A stretch of DNA of 22,169 bases, taken from the NCBI GenBank assembly GCA_003486645.1, contig DNGI01000267.1, forward strand, positions 5,906-28,074, read 5' to 3'. Made by a program: the position numbers and the translations under genes. The notes beneath the pieces are model-generated. The model was not told where the DNA came from. It searched no databases and was given only the letters and a program-made list of their open reading frames with translations. This stretch comes from Cyanobacteria bacterium UBA11370 (GTDB lineage Bacteria; Cyanobacteriota; Cyanobacteriia; Cyanobacteriales; Coleofasciculaceae). Shown here piece by piece: positions 15,524 to 22,169 of the stretch; position 1 is the first letter of the stretch, and every line of letters begins with the position of its first letter.

Positions 15524-16384
15524 TTACCACTCATATCCAAGTTCAGACATCATTGCTTCCATGATTTCCCTAATATCGCTTAAAACTTTTTCATCCAACG
15601 AATCTTTCCACTTGACTGCTCGTGATGGATCGGCAGTTGATAGAGCATAAGTAATAATAGAATCAGGATTTTTAATATCTGCAAATTCAATAATTTTAGC
15701 AATTTCATCTTTGGGAGAAGCAATTAGCTTCTCATAATATATTTCCCGATAATTATCTAAGGGTAATTTTCTTCCTTCAGAAGTTGCTATCTTCATCGTT
15801 TCAACCCATTGTTTAGCAAATACAATATGAGGAGGATATTGTTTAACCCATTCCTGCCACCCAGGTGGTTGTGTACCCCAATAATCTAAAGGTTGCCCTA
15901 CAATAGTTTTGAAACGTGAGGCAAGACGAGGAAGGAAGGAATACCATTCCCAAACAGGTACATTCTTAAGTCGGCGATTCATTTCTTTCCAAGGAACACC
16001 CTTGGGTTGGTTCAATTTCTTCTCAGTTGAATTTAAGACTGATCGACCATCTCTAATTAGAAGAATAATTTTGGCATCAGGAAATACTTCTGTGATAAAG
16101 GGAATTCGTAAGCAATTCCCCGGTGTTTTGTCACAAATACGTGGTTTTTCTTTTTTTATAAGATACTCAATAAAGCTTTTTTCTATGTGTTTTTTAATAC
16201 CGGGATTAATATCGTCAGCTACTAAAACATCGCCCAGTTTATTTTTATCAAAGTTACCCCAAAACCAAAGATGACGAGTCTCATTCCAGCAAGCAATATC
16301 CGGATGTTGCTCCAAAGCCTTACCCAGCCAAGTTGTTCCTGACCTGTGAGCGCCGACAATAAAAATGGGCTTTTCAATTTGCAC
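15524..16384 (-). CDS. Sulfotransferase family protein (minus strand)
   Basis: A 286-residue sulfotransferase encoded against the direction of its neighbours. The PAPS loop is FIVGAHRSGTTWLGKAL (8-24, with R14), ICDKTPGN (83-90) is a typical conserved segment, and ILLIRDGRSVLNSTEKK (107-123, R111 and S119) is the 3'-phosphate motif. NYREIYYEKLIASPKDEI is the late motif. The start is a GTG with an unusually strong AGGAGGT Shine-Dalgarno five bases upstream. Its 3' end converges with the gene at 14794 with a 43-base gap, and its 5' end diverges from the gene at 16524 across a 139-base gap. It is most like the 7354 enzyme in motif form. Its separate orientation suggests its own promoter or a later insertion. 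Confidence 0.92.
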   Translation of the reverse strand: MQIEKPIFIVGAHRSGTTWLGKALEQHPDIACWNETRHLWFWGNFDKNKLGDVLVADDINPGIKKHIEKSFIEYLIKKEKPRICDKTPGNCLRIPFITEVFPDAKIILLIRDGRSVLNSTEKKLNQPKGVPWKEMNRRLKNVPVWEWYSFLPRLASRFKTIVGQPLDYWGTQPPGWQEWVKQYPPHIVFAKQWVETMKIATSEGRKLPLDNYREIYYEKLIASPKDEIAKIIEFADIKNPDSIITYALSTADPSRAVKWKDSLDEKVLSDIREIMEAMMSELGYEW

Positions 16385-16389
16385 CTTAA

Positions 16390-16396
16390 ACCTCCT
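16390..16396 (-). promoter_or_regulatory. Strong Shine-Dalgarno for the GTG start at 16384
   Basis: On the minus strand AGGAGGT stands five bases before the GTG. It is the best ribosome-binding site in the window and decides the start. Confidence 0.65.
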
Positions 16397-16458
16397 CTAA
16401 AGAAACTTATGAATAGGTCGAAATCATCGCTTTTATCTTATCATGAAATAAGCTTTAA

Positions 16459-16485
16459 TTGACAGCATTGCTAGTGGATAATAAT
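16459..16485 (+). promoter_or_regulatory. Candidate sigma-70-type promoter for the 16524 gene
   Basis: A perfect TTGACA (16459-16464) precedes AATAAT (16480-16485) with a 15-base spacer, in the 139-base divergent gap. The spacer is shorter than the ideal 17 bases, so this is only a candidate. Nothing equally good was seen for the divergent minus-strand gene. Confidence 0.35.
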
Positions 16486-16523
16486 TAAATTCAATTAATG
16501 AGTGATAAAAGTAAGAAAAAACT

Positions 16524-17363
16524 ATGACACTGCCTTCATTTGTCGGTATCGGAGGAGAACGATGCGGTTCCACTTGGCTGCATACCTTACTACAACAGCA
16601 TCCTAAAATTTATGTCCCTGTTAAGCGTAAAGAATTGGATTTCTTTAATTTTAATTATGAGAAAGGGTTAGAATGGTATGAATCCTTTTTCCCCAATTCC
16701 GAACAAGCCAAAACTTATCAAGCTATTGGTGAGATCAGTCCTAGATACTTGAATTTTCCTCAATATGCAGAAAGACTGACGACAATTGAATCAATCAATA
16801 AACTACTTGTAATTTTACGCAAGCCAGTCAATCGCGCTTACTCTCATTACGGACATACCATCCGCTTGCGGGGTTATAGTAAGAGTTTTGAGGAATTTAT
16901 AATCGATTACCCTAATACCATTACTCATGGATTCTATGGCGCTCATTTAGAAGCATTTCTCCAGTATTACCGTAAAGATCAAGTATGTTGCCTGATTTTC
17001 GAGGAAGCGATCGCTGATGTTATTTCTACAAAACATAATATTGCCCAGTTTTTAAACGTTGATCCTAATGAATTTAGTGAAAAGGCAGGTATAGAAAAAA
17101 TTAACGAAACCTACATTCCCAAACTCAAGAAACTGAATCGCATTGCTTCCCGTGTCAGAAGTCATCTTCGTAAGTCTAACTTAGATTGGTTAATCAACCT
17201 CGCTAAACAAACAGGTTTCCAGGAAGTACTCAAACTAGGGGCAGATCAACGCTTACCACCAATGCAGCCGGAAACACGTTTACGTTTACAAGATGTCTTT
17301 GCACAAGATATGGAAAATCTGGAAAAGTTATTAGGGATTAATCTCGATTTATGGCGTTCTTAA
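16524..17363 (+). CDS. Sulfotransferase domain protein (heparan-type sulfotransferase-like)
   Basis: A 279-residue PAPS-dependent sulfotransferase. The PAPS loop is FVGIGGERCGSTWLHTLL (6-23), in which R13 takes the lysine/arginine place. KRKELDFF (34-41) is the usual KE-containing motif after the loop, AIGEISPRYL (67-76) follows, and VILRKPVNRAYSHYGH (96-111, with R99 and S107) is the 3'-phosphate motif. This pattern is that of bacterial relatives of heparan sulfate N- and O-sulfotransferases. It is the last gene of the sulfotransferase block and converges with the hydrolase gene, with a palindrome in between. Sulfation of an amino or hydroxyl group of the polysaccharide is inferred. Confidence 0.92.
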   Translation: MTLPSFVGIGGERCGSTWLHTLLQQHPKIYVPVKRKELDFFNFNYEKGLEWYESFFPNSEQAKTYQAIGEISPRYLNFPQYAERLTTIESINKLLVILRKPVNRAYSHYGHTIRLRGYSKSFEEFIIDYPNTITHGFYGAHLEAFLQYYRKDQVCCLIFEEAIADVISTKHNIAQFLNVDPNEFSEKAGIEKINETYIPKLKKLNRIASRVRSHLRKSNLDWLINLAKQTGFQEVLKLGADQRLPPMQPETRLRLQDVFAQDMENLEKLLGINLDLWRS

Positions 17364-17430
17364 TATACCAATTATCAGTCAGCTAAACTCTTCCACATCT
17401 AATACCAATTTCCTCAAATCAGTTTAAAAT

Positions 17431-17452
17431 TAGGGTGGGCACTGCCCACCTA
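17431..17452. repeat. GGTGGGC palindrome between convergent genes
   Basis: GGTGGGC (17434-17440) and GCCCACC (17444-17450) form a perfect 7-bp GC-rich stem with loop ACT, flanked by TA on both sides. Palindromes of this type are, from memory, common between genes in cyanobacteria. Read on the minus strand the hairpin is followed by CTAATTTTAAA, so it could terminate the hydrolase transcript, though the T-run is broken. The remaining part of this 142-base gap has two copies of a TACCAATT motif (after TA at 17366 and near 17403) and no open frame. Confidence 0.55.
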
Positions 17453-17505
17453 GATATAGAGTTTCTGCCTAAGTCTTAAGCTGATAGCTGGTGACTGAAT
17501 GCTGA

Positions 17506-19602
17506 TCAAGTATCTTCTTGAATAGTCAGCAAGTAGGGATAATCAGTAGTAGTCAAAGTAACAGATAAACTATCCGATCCTCTAACGTTGACTACAACAG
17601 GAATATCTTTATCATTAATTGGATCGTACACACTAACCGATGCACCTGTACCTTTTAACCCTTTGATTTGCACGGTAAATTGTTCAGGCGGTAAGTCTTT
17701 CATGACATCTCGTGTCATCACATAGTAGGGAATGATAAACCTCCTTGGGTTGACTTGATAGGGAAGAAAGACAAACACATCACGATTGTAGAGATTTGGG
17801 TGAGCCGCCGTACCGTCTCCTGTAAACTGATAGTGATTGTGGGTATCACTAATTGAGGCAACTTCTAGCTGACGAATAGTGGTTAGATTTCGGTCAATTT
17901 GGTCACTCATCTTAGCAACAATACGGCTTAAAGTTGTCAGTGTAGACGAGGTGTATGCACTATCTTCAGTTGGATAGATAGCATTGGGTTTCTCCGAATA
18001 GTCAAGAAAGTTTTGCTTAACCAGTCCTAAACCGCCCTCTTTTCCAGCAGCAAATAAATAGAGTCGTGTCACTCCTTTGTTGAGGAAAAAACAAGCATAA
18101 CGGGCATTTGTTTTTGCCTGCACAAAAGAAGCACGTTCCGCACTAATATTATGATCATATTGGGACGGGTTAACGTTAGCTTCAGTAATCCAAACAGAGG
18201 TTGGAACAACTACACCATTAATGACTCTAGCGTTACGTCCATGTTTGGTTCCGTAGATTTCAGATGTGATAGAACCCATATCCCGAACAATCGTTGAAGA
18301 CTGTAAAGCTGTAGCACTATACTCTGGGAATAAAACCGAATAAGTCGGCGGGACAAACGTAGATTTATCTTCGACTTGATAGAGTGCATTAACAGGTTTT
18401 GCTTTATTTTCATCTTGGGGATAACGTCTGAATTTAGGATAGGGGTGCTTACTCAGCGCCACCACTCGTTGGGGTTGTAAAGACGATGCAGGCCAAGGTA
18501 TTGTACTGGCAAAGCCATTACTGAATGATACACCCTTAAATAATTCTGGATGCGCCTCTGCGTAAGCTGTTGTTTGTTGAACGATATTGTTGCGGATAAT
18601 GTGGGCTTTTTCTTGATAGTCGTCGAGATTTTCTTCAGTTTGTTTGTATTCATCAAGTTTCGGTTTTTTTCTTTTAGAGTTATTGCTCGTTTGAACGTAA
18701 TATTTGTCAATTTTCAGAAAATTAGAACCAAAACTCAGTTCGTTCCAAATCTCCATATCAAAGCCTTTATCAGAACTTTGATTCGTTTCTAAAACTCCTA
18801 CTGCAAATTGTGCTACTGCATCCACATAACGCAGCCATCCCGCTATTGTTTCTTGATAATCTTCATTGTTCGGTGACGAAAATGGACGATATTTTAGTGT
18901 ATCAATACTAATAGACGTTCCTGCCTGAATAGCCTTGGGTAGAGGCTTGGAGAGTGTAAGACTATTGCCCGATATATCCGTAATCAAAACTTCCGCCGCC
19001 CAAGAATCAGTCAAGTCAGAAAGTCCACTGTACCCAACTTTGAGATCGCTGACATCGTTTAACTGAATTTGGGTGACACCAGCACTAGCATCCTCTATTA
19101 AAGTACGCTTAAACGATTTGATTGGGCAAGGTCTACCTTGATTCCCATTAAGGACAATAAGTGGACGTATTCCATATTTTTTTAAGGCTAAAAGTCGGGT
19201 GCGAATCTCATCATCCTTGTTGAGTTTTGTTTCATCATCATAATCAATTTGTCCCCAACCCACCTCAAAACGCGCTTGACGAATGCCATGTTTGGCAAGC
19301 ATTTGTGCAACCAACTCCGCATTCGCTGGTTTTTTGACTTTAAAAACCATACCCAGTCCATCTAAAAATGTTGTGGTAGGAACTGTTTCTAGATAAGCAC
19401 GCCAAGGCTGTAACCAGTGGGATTGGTAGCCGAATCGGAGGCTAGTAAACTGCTTTGGGTCTGTATAGGGCGTACTAGAAGCTATACTGGGAACTGTACG
19501 AAATGGAGTTAGAGGAGCTAAACTGGGAATTAAATGCAGAACGATTAATATAAACGTAATAAATCCCAAAATCAGATAAATGAGCTTATATTTAGAGAAC
19601 AT
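17506..19602 (-). CDS. Membrane-anchored glycoside hydrolase of GH-A clan type
   Basis: A protein of 698 residues from the chosen ATG. An N-terminal hydrophobic helix (YLILGFITFILIVLHLI, about 7-25) follows a short basic start, so it is a signal anchor or signal peptide placing the enzyme outside the cytoplasmic membrane. The body looks like a (beta/alpha)8 hydrolase: RFEVGWGQIDYDDE on an early strand, DMEIWNELSFG with Asn-Glu as expected for the acid/base (E288), and SVWITEANVNP with E474 as expected for the nucleophile. An insert of about 80 residues (near 165-240) reads as a small beta domain (VTQIQLNDVSDLKVG, NSLTLSKPLPKAIQAGT). The C-terminus looks beta-rich. The frame is open to a TTG at 19659, but the ATG gives a better leader. 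It likely cuts the locus polysaccharide for release, length control or clearing; its substrate is unknown. Confidence 0.82.
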   Translation of the reverse strand: MFSKYKLIYLILGFITFILIVLHLIPSLAPLTPFRTVPSIASSTPYTDPKQFTSLRFGYQSHWLQPWRAYLETVPTTTFLDGLGMVFKVKKPANAELVAQMLAKHGIRQARFEVGWGQIDYDDETKLNKDDEIRTRLLALKKYGIRPLIVLNGNQGRPCPIKSFKRTLIEDASAGVTQIQLNDVSDLKVGYSGLSDLTDSWAAEVLITDISGNSLTLSKPLPKAIQAGTSISIDTLKYRPFSSPNNEDYQETIAGWLRYVDAVAQFAVGVLETNQSSDKGFDMEIWNELSFGSNFLKIDKYYVQTSNNSKRKKPKLDEYKQTEENLDDYQEKAHIIRNNIVQQTTAYAEAHPELFKGVSFSNGFASTIPWPASSLQPQRVVALSKHPYPKFRRYPQDENKAKPVNALYQVEDKSTFVPPTYSVLFPEYSATALQSSTIVRDMGSITSEIYGTKHGRNARVINGVVVPTSVWITEANVNPSQYDHNISAERASFVQAKTNARYACFFLNKGVTRLYLFAAGKEGGLGLVKQNFLDYSEKPNAIYPTEDSAYTSSTLTTLSRIVAKMSDQIDRNLTTIRQLEVASISDTHNHYQFTGDGTAAHPNLYNRDVFVFLPYQVNPRRFIIPYYVMTRDVMKDLPPEQFTVQIKGLKGTGASVSVYDPINDKDIPVVVNVRGSDSLSVTLTTTDYPYLLTIQEDT

Positions 19603-19675
19603 AAAACTAAGAGTTAGTAATGAGTGTAGGTGGTAAAATGCAATCCTCGACAATATCAAAACCTCTGAGCCATAC

Positions 19676-20842
19676 TTGCCCCTATTTTTAAATTACAGTA
19701 AAACTAGAGTGACTGCATCTATTCTCTGCATCGGCAATAGCTGGTTTCCTTCCATGCCTGGTGGGTTGAATCGCTATGTTTATGAACTGACTCATCACTT
19801 AGCCTCTGCTGAGGATCAGGTTGAGTTGTGCGGTATTGGATTACCAGAAACAGCCCCACACTCTTTCGTTAAACTCACCAATTTGGCGGAACTTAATACT
19901 CCATTATGGCAGAGACTTTGGTTAACTCGCACTAATTTTGCTAGCAGACAAGCTATTAAACCGGATGCGATTAACCTCCATTTTTCCCTCTATAGTTTGC
20001 CGTTGTTGTCCAGTTTACCAACGGGAGTGCCAATTACCTTTACCTTTCATGGTCCCTGGGCATTAGAAAGTGAACAAGAAGGGCATAATAAATTAGGTGT
20101 TTGGGTTAAGCATTGGATAGAACAAAGGGTTTATCATCGTTGCGATCGCTTCATTGTCCTCAGTAAAGCTTTTGGTCATATCTTACACCAACACTATCAA
20201 GTTCCTTGGAGCAAAATTCATGTGATTCCCGGTGGAGTTGATACCCATCGCTTTCAACCTTCTTTATCTCCTCAACAGGCACGGGAACAGCTCAACTGGC
20301 CTAAAGAGCGTGTTATTTTATTCACGCCTCGTCGTCTAGTTTATCGCATGGGTATTGATACTTTATTAACTGCCTTAGCTAAAATTAAATCCAAGATTCC
20401 TGATGTTTGGCTAGCGATTGCTGGCAAAGGCATATTACGAGATTCCCTAGAACAGCAGGTAGCTGAATTAGGATTAAATGATTATATTAAATTTCTGGGT
20501 TTTTTACCGGATGAACAATTACCGATTGCTTACCAAGCTGCCAACTTAACTGTAATTCCTAGTCAATCTTTAGAAGGATTTGGCTTAGTTGTACTGGAAT
20601 CTTTAGCCTGTGGAACACCAGTTCTATGTACTCCCATAGGAGGAATGCCAGAAATTTTAGCCCCCTTTTCCCCTGAATTAATTACCGATTCAGCCGATGC
20701 GGAGGCGATCGCTCTAAAATTAGAAGCCTTGCTGAGTCAACAAATAGCTATGCCTTCTAGAGTAGCTTGTCGAGAGTATGCCTCCACAAACTTTAACTGG
20801 TATAAAATCGCCCAGGAAGTACGGCAAGTTCTATTGGCATAG
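19676..20842 (+). CDS. GT4-family glycosyltransferase
   Basis: A retaining GT-B glycosyltransferase of family GT4, up to 388 residues. SILCIGNSWFPSMPGGLNRY (15-34) holds the N-terminal strand and glycine loop, FTFHGPWALESEQ the acceptor-domain His motif, and ILFTPRRLVYRMGIDTLLTA the first part of the donor domain. SLEGFGLVVLESLACGTPVL contains E300 and E308 as the E-x7-E pair. The frame begins with a TTG at 19676; a GTG at 19709 would start the protein as MTASILCIGNSWFP and may be correct. No ATG is available before the conserved region. It is divergent from the hydrolase gene, with only about 70 bases between the likely starts, so the two may share a control region. The role is in repeat-unit assembly; the donor is unknown. 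Confidence 0.9.
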   Translation: MPLFLNYSKTRVTASILCIGNSWFPSMPGGLNRYVYELTHHLASAEDQVELCGIGLPETAPHSFVKLTNLAELNTPLWQRLWLTRTNFASRQAIKPDAINLHFSLYSLPLLSSLPTGVPITFTFHGPWALESEQEGHNKLGVWVKHWIEQRVYHRCDRFIVLSKAFGHILHQHYQVPWSKIHVIPGGVDTHRFQPSLSPQQAREQLNWPKERVILFTPRRLVYRMGIDTLLTALAKIKSKIPDVWLAIAGKGILRDSLEQQVAELGLNDYIKFLGFLPDEQLPIAYQAANLTVIPSQSLEGFGLVVLESLACGTPVLCTPIGGMPEILAPFSPELITDSADAEAIALKLEALLSQQIAMPSRVACREYASTNFNWYKIAQEVRQVLLA

Positions 20843-20936
20843 GAATTGCAGGAAACAAAATTCACGAATCAGAATAGTGACCACTGTTGGCAACCTGTTC
20901 TCACTCGTTTGGAATGGTGCAAAATCTTAGTAGTTT

Positions 20937-20971
20937 GACTTCTAAATTCTGACTTCTGAGTTCTGAATTTT
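20937..20971. repeat. Heptamer tandem repeat in the gap between two GT4 genes
   Basis: Five consecutive 7-base units, GACTTCT, AAATTCT, GACTTCT, GAGTTCT and GAATTTT, lie in the 155-base gap before the last gene. Units 1-2 and 3-4 also form an imperfect 14-base repeat with two mismatches. This is like the short tandem heptamer repeats of filamentous cyanobacteria. No hairpin or open frame was seen in the rest of the gap. Confidence 0.55.
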
Positions 20972-20997
20972 TACTTATTGGCTTAATAAAATTATCC

Positions 20998-22140
20998 ATG
21001 AAAATTCTATTTTTAGATCAAAGCGGTAAACTAGGTGGTGCTGAACTATCCCTAACCGATCTCGCTAACTTCTATCGAGACAACTGTTTAGTTGGATTAT
21101 TTTGTGATGGTTCTTTTAAAGAATTATTAGAGCAAAAAAATATCCCTGTTACCGTTCTAACCAATCAGAAAATAAACGTTCGTAAAACTAGCAGTATTAT
21201 TGATAGTTTAGGGAGTATCAGTTCAATTATTCCTCTAATTGCTAAGGTAGCAAAGCTAGCCCGTAACTACGATTTAATTTATGCCAACACTCAAAAAGCC
21301 CTAGTTGTGGGTGCATTAGCCAGCATTTTAAGTCGTCGCCCTTTAGTTTATCACCTGCGCGATATTCTTTCTGCTGACCATTTCAGCCGCACCAACCGTT
21401 GGATTGCCGTAACTCTAGCTAATCGCTTCTCTTCCTTAGTCATTACCAATTCTAAAGCCACTCAAGCCGCTTTTATCGAAGCAGGAGGACGCATTGATTT
21501 AACAACAGTTGTCTACAACGGTTTTGAACCTAATAACTACAGAATTCCAGAGTTTAACTCCCATGAAATCAGACAAAAAATTGGATTTAAACAGCAATTT
21601 ATAGTCGGTCACTTTAGCCGTTTATCTCCTTGGAAAGGACAGCATATTTTGCTCGAAGCACTGTCAGAATGTCCTAGTGATATAGCTGCAATTTTTGTAG
21701 GGGATGCCCTATTCGGTGAACAGGATTATGTCGAATATTTACATCAACAAGTAACAGCGCTAAACCTTGAGGAACGAGTGAAATTTATAGGGTTTCGTTC
21801 AGATATTGTTCCCCTAATGAAAGCCTGTGATTTAATCGCGCATACTTCAACCGCACCAGAACCCTTTGGGCGAGTTATTGTGGAAGCAATGCTATGCGAT
21901 CGCCCCATCGTCGCATCCGCTGCTGGAGGTGTAATCGAGTTAATTGAAACGGATAAAACGGGATGGTTATTTCCCCCTGGAAATTCTCAACACCTCGCTC
22001 AAATTATTACTACCTGTTACAATCATCCCAAGCAAGCACAGACTAGGGTCAATCAAGCAAAAATCCAAGCAACTCAACGCTTCGATCTTCATGCTATCAA
22101 TCATCAGATTGACCAGCTACTTCAGCAACTTCTTTCCTAA
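20998..22140 (+). CDS. GT4-family glycosyltransferase
   Basis: A GT-B retaining glycosyltransferase of family GT4 (380 residues). The N-terminus MKILFLDQSGKLGGAELSL (1-19) contains the acceptor-domain glycine loop. VVYNGFEPNNY (171-181) lies at the hinge, VGHFSRLSPWKGQHILLEAL (203-222) opens the donor domain, and APEPFGRVIVEAMLCDRPIV contains E288 and E296 as the E-x7-E pair, followed by SAAGGVIELI. The ATG gives the classical family start and has no competitor. It is one of six glycosyltransferases in the window and stands after a heptamer repeat. After its stop 29 bases remain, with GACTTACGCAA at 22145-22155, a word I recall as frequent between cyanobacterial genes. Confidence 0.93.
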   Translation: MKILFLDQSGKLGGAELSLTDLANFYRDNCLVGLFCDGSFKELLEQKNIPVTVLTNQKINVRKTSSIIDSLGSISSIIPLIAKVAKLARNYDLIYANTQKALVVGALASILSRRPLVYHLRDILSADHFSRTNRWIAVTLANRFSSLVITNSKATQAAFIEAGGRIDLTTVVYNGFEPNNYRIPEFNSHEIRQKIGFKQQFIVGHFSRLSPWKGQHILLEALSECPSDIAAIFVGDALFGEQDYVEYLHQQVTALNLEERVKFIGFRSDIVPLMKACDLIAHTSTAPEPFGRVIVEAMLCDRPIVASAAGGVIELIETDKTGWLFPPGNSQHLAQIITTCYNHPKQAQTRVNQAKIQATQRFDLHAINHQIDQLLQQLLS

Positions 22141-22169
22141 TTAAGACTTACGCAAGTGTCACACTAAAA

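Noticed and set aside
15909..16274. Plus-strand open frame of 121 codons opposite the reversed sulfotransferase
   Set aside because: The minus strand has complete PAPS motifs and a strong ribosome-binding site; the plus frame is a shadow.
19603..19659. TTG start extending the hydrolase by 19 residues
   Set aside because: The ATG at 19602 places the hydrophobic anchor directly after a short basic start, which is the usual layout.
22141..22169. GACTTACGCAA near the window end as a possible insertion-sequence terminus
   Set aside because: The word is familiar from cyanobacterial intergenic DNA, but no partner repeat or transposase is inside the window.

Overview
The window is a cyanobacterial extracellular-polysaccharide locus. 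The cyanobacterial assignment rests on eleven copies of the HIP1 octamer GCGATCGC, on palindromes and heptamer tandem repeats of the kind scattered through filamentous cyanobacterial genomes, and on an adjacent pair of genes that resemble HepC and HepA of the Anabaena heterocyst polysaccharide cluster. The species cannot be named from the sequence; a filamentous cyanobacterium is the best guess.

Layout. Positions 64-6348 hold the core machinery on the plus strand: a GT4 glycosyltransferase, a Wzc-like co-polymerase/tyrosine kinase, a HepC-like initiating sugar-phosphate transferase and a HepA-like ABC exporter. Positions 6432-11438 alternate transferase types: GT2, sulfotransferase, GT4, sulfotransferase, GT2. 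A Wzy-like polymerase lies at 11583-12986. Positions 13040-17363 are a block of five sulfotransferase-fold genes, one of them on the minus strand and one with a changed PAPS loop. Positions 17506-19602 (minus strand) encode a membrane-anchored glycoside hydrolase of GH-A clan type. Two more GT4 glycosyltransferases close the window (19676-22140).

How it fits together (inference). A sugar phosphate is placed on undecaprenyl phosphate by the HepC-like enzyme. Six glycosyltransferases (four GT4, two GT2) extend it, and up to seven sulfotransferases decorate it using PAPS. The HepA-like ABC protein is the only candidate lipid-linked-sugar flippase here. The Wzy-like protein polymerises, the Wzc-like protein controls chain length, and the anchored hydrolase may trim or release the polymer. 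No Wza/OPX outer-membrane channel, no Wzx flippase and no PAPS-synthesis genes are in the window. The product is therefore predicted to be a highly sulfated exopolysaccharide, comparable in concept to the sulfated synechan of Synechocystis but with a larger and more varied sulfotransferase set.

I see no tRNA, rRNA, CRISPR array, transposase or intact mobile element. No intergenic stretch is longer than about 160 bases. Their contents (palindromes, heptamer repeats, one possible promoter, one possible gene remnant) are listed individually.
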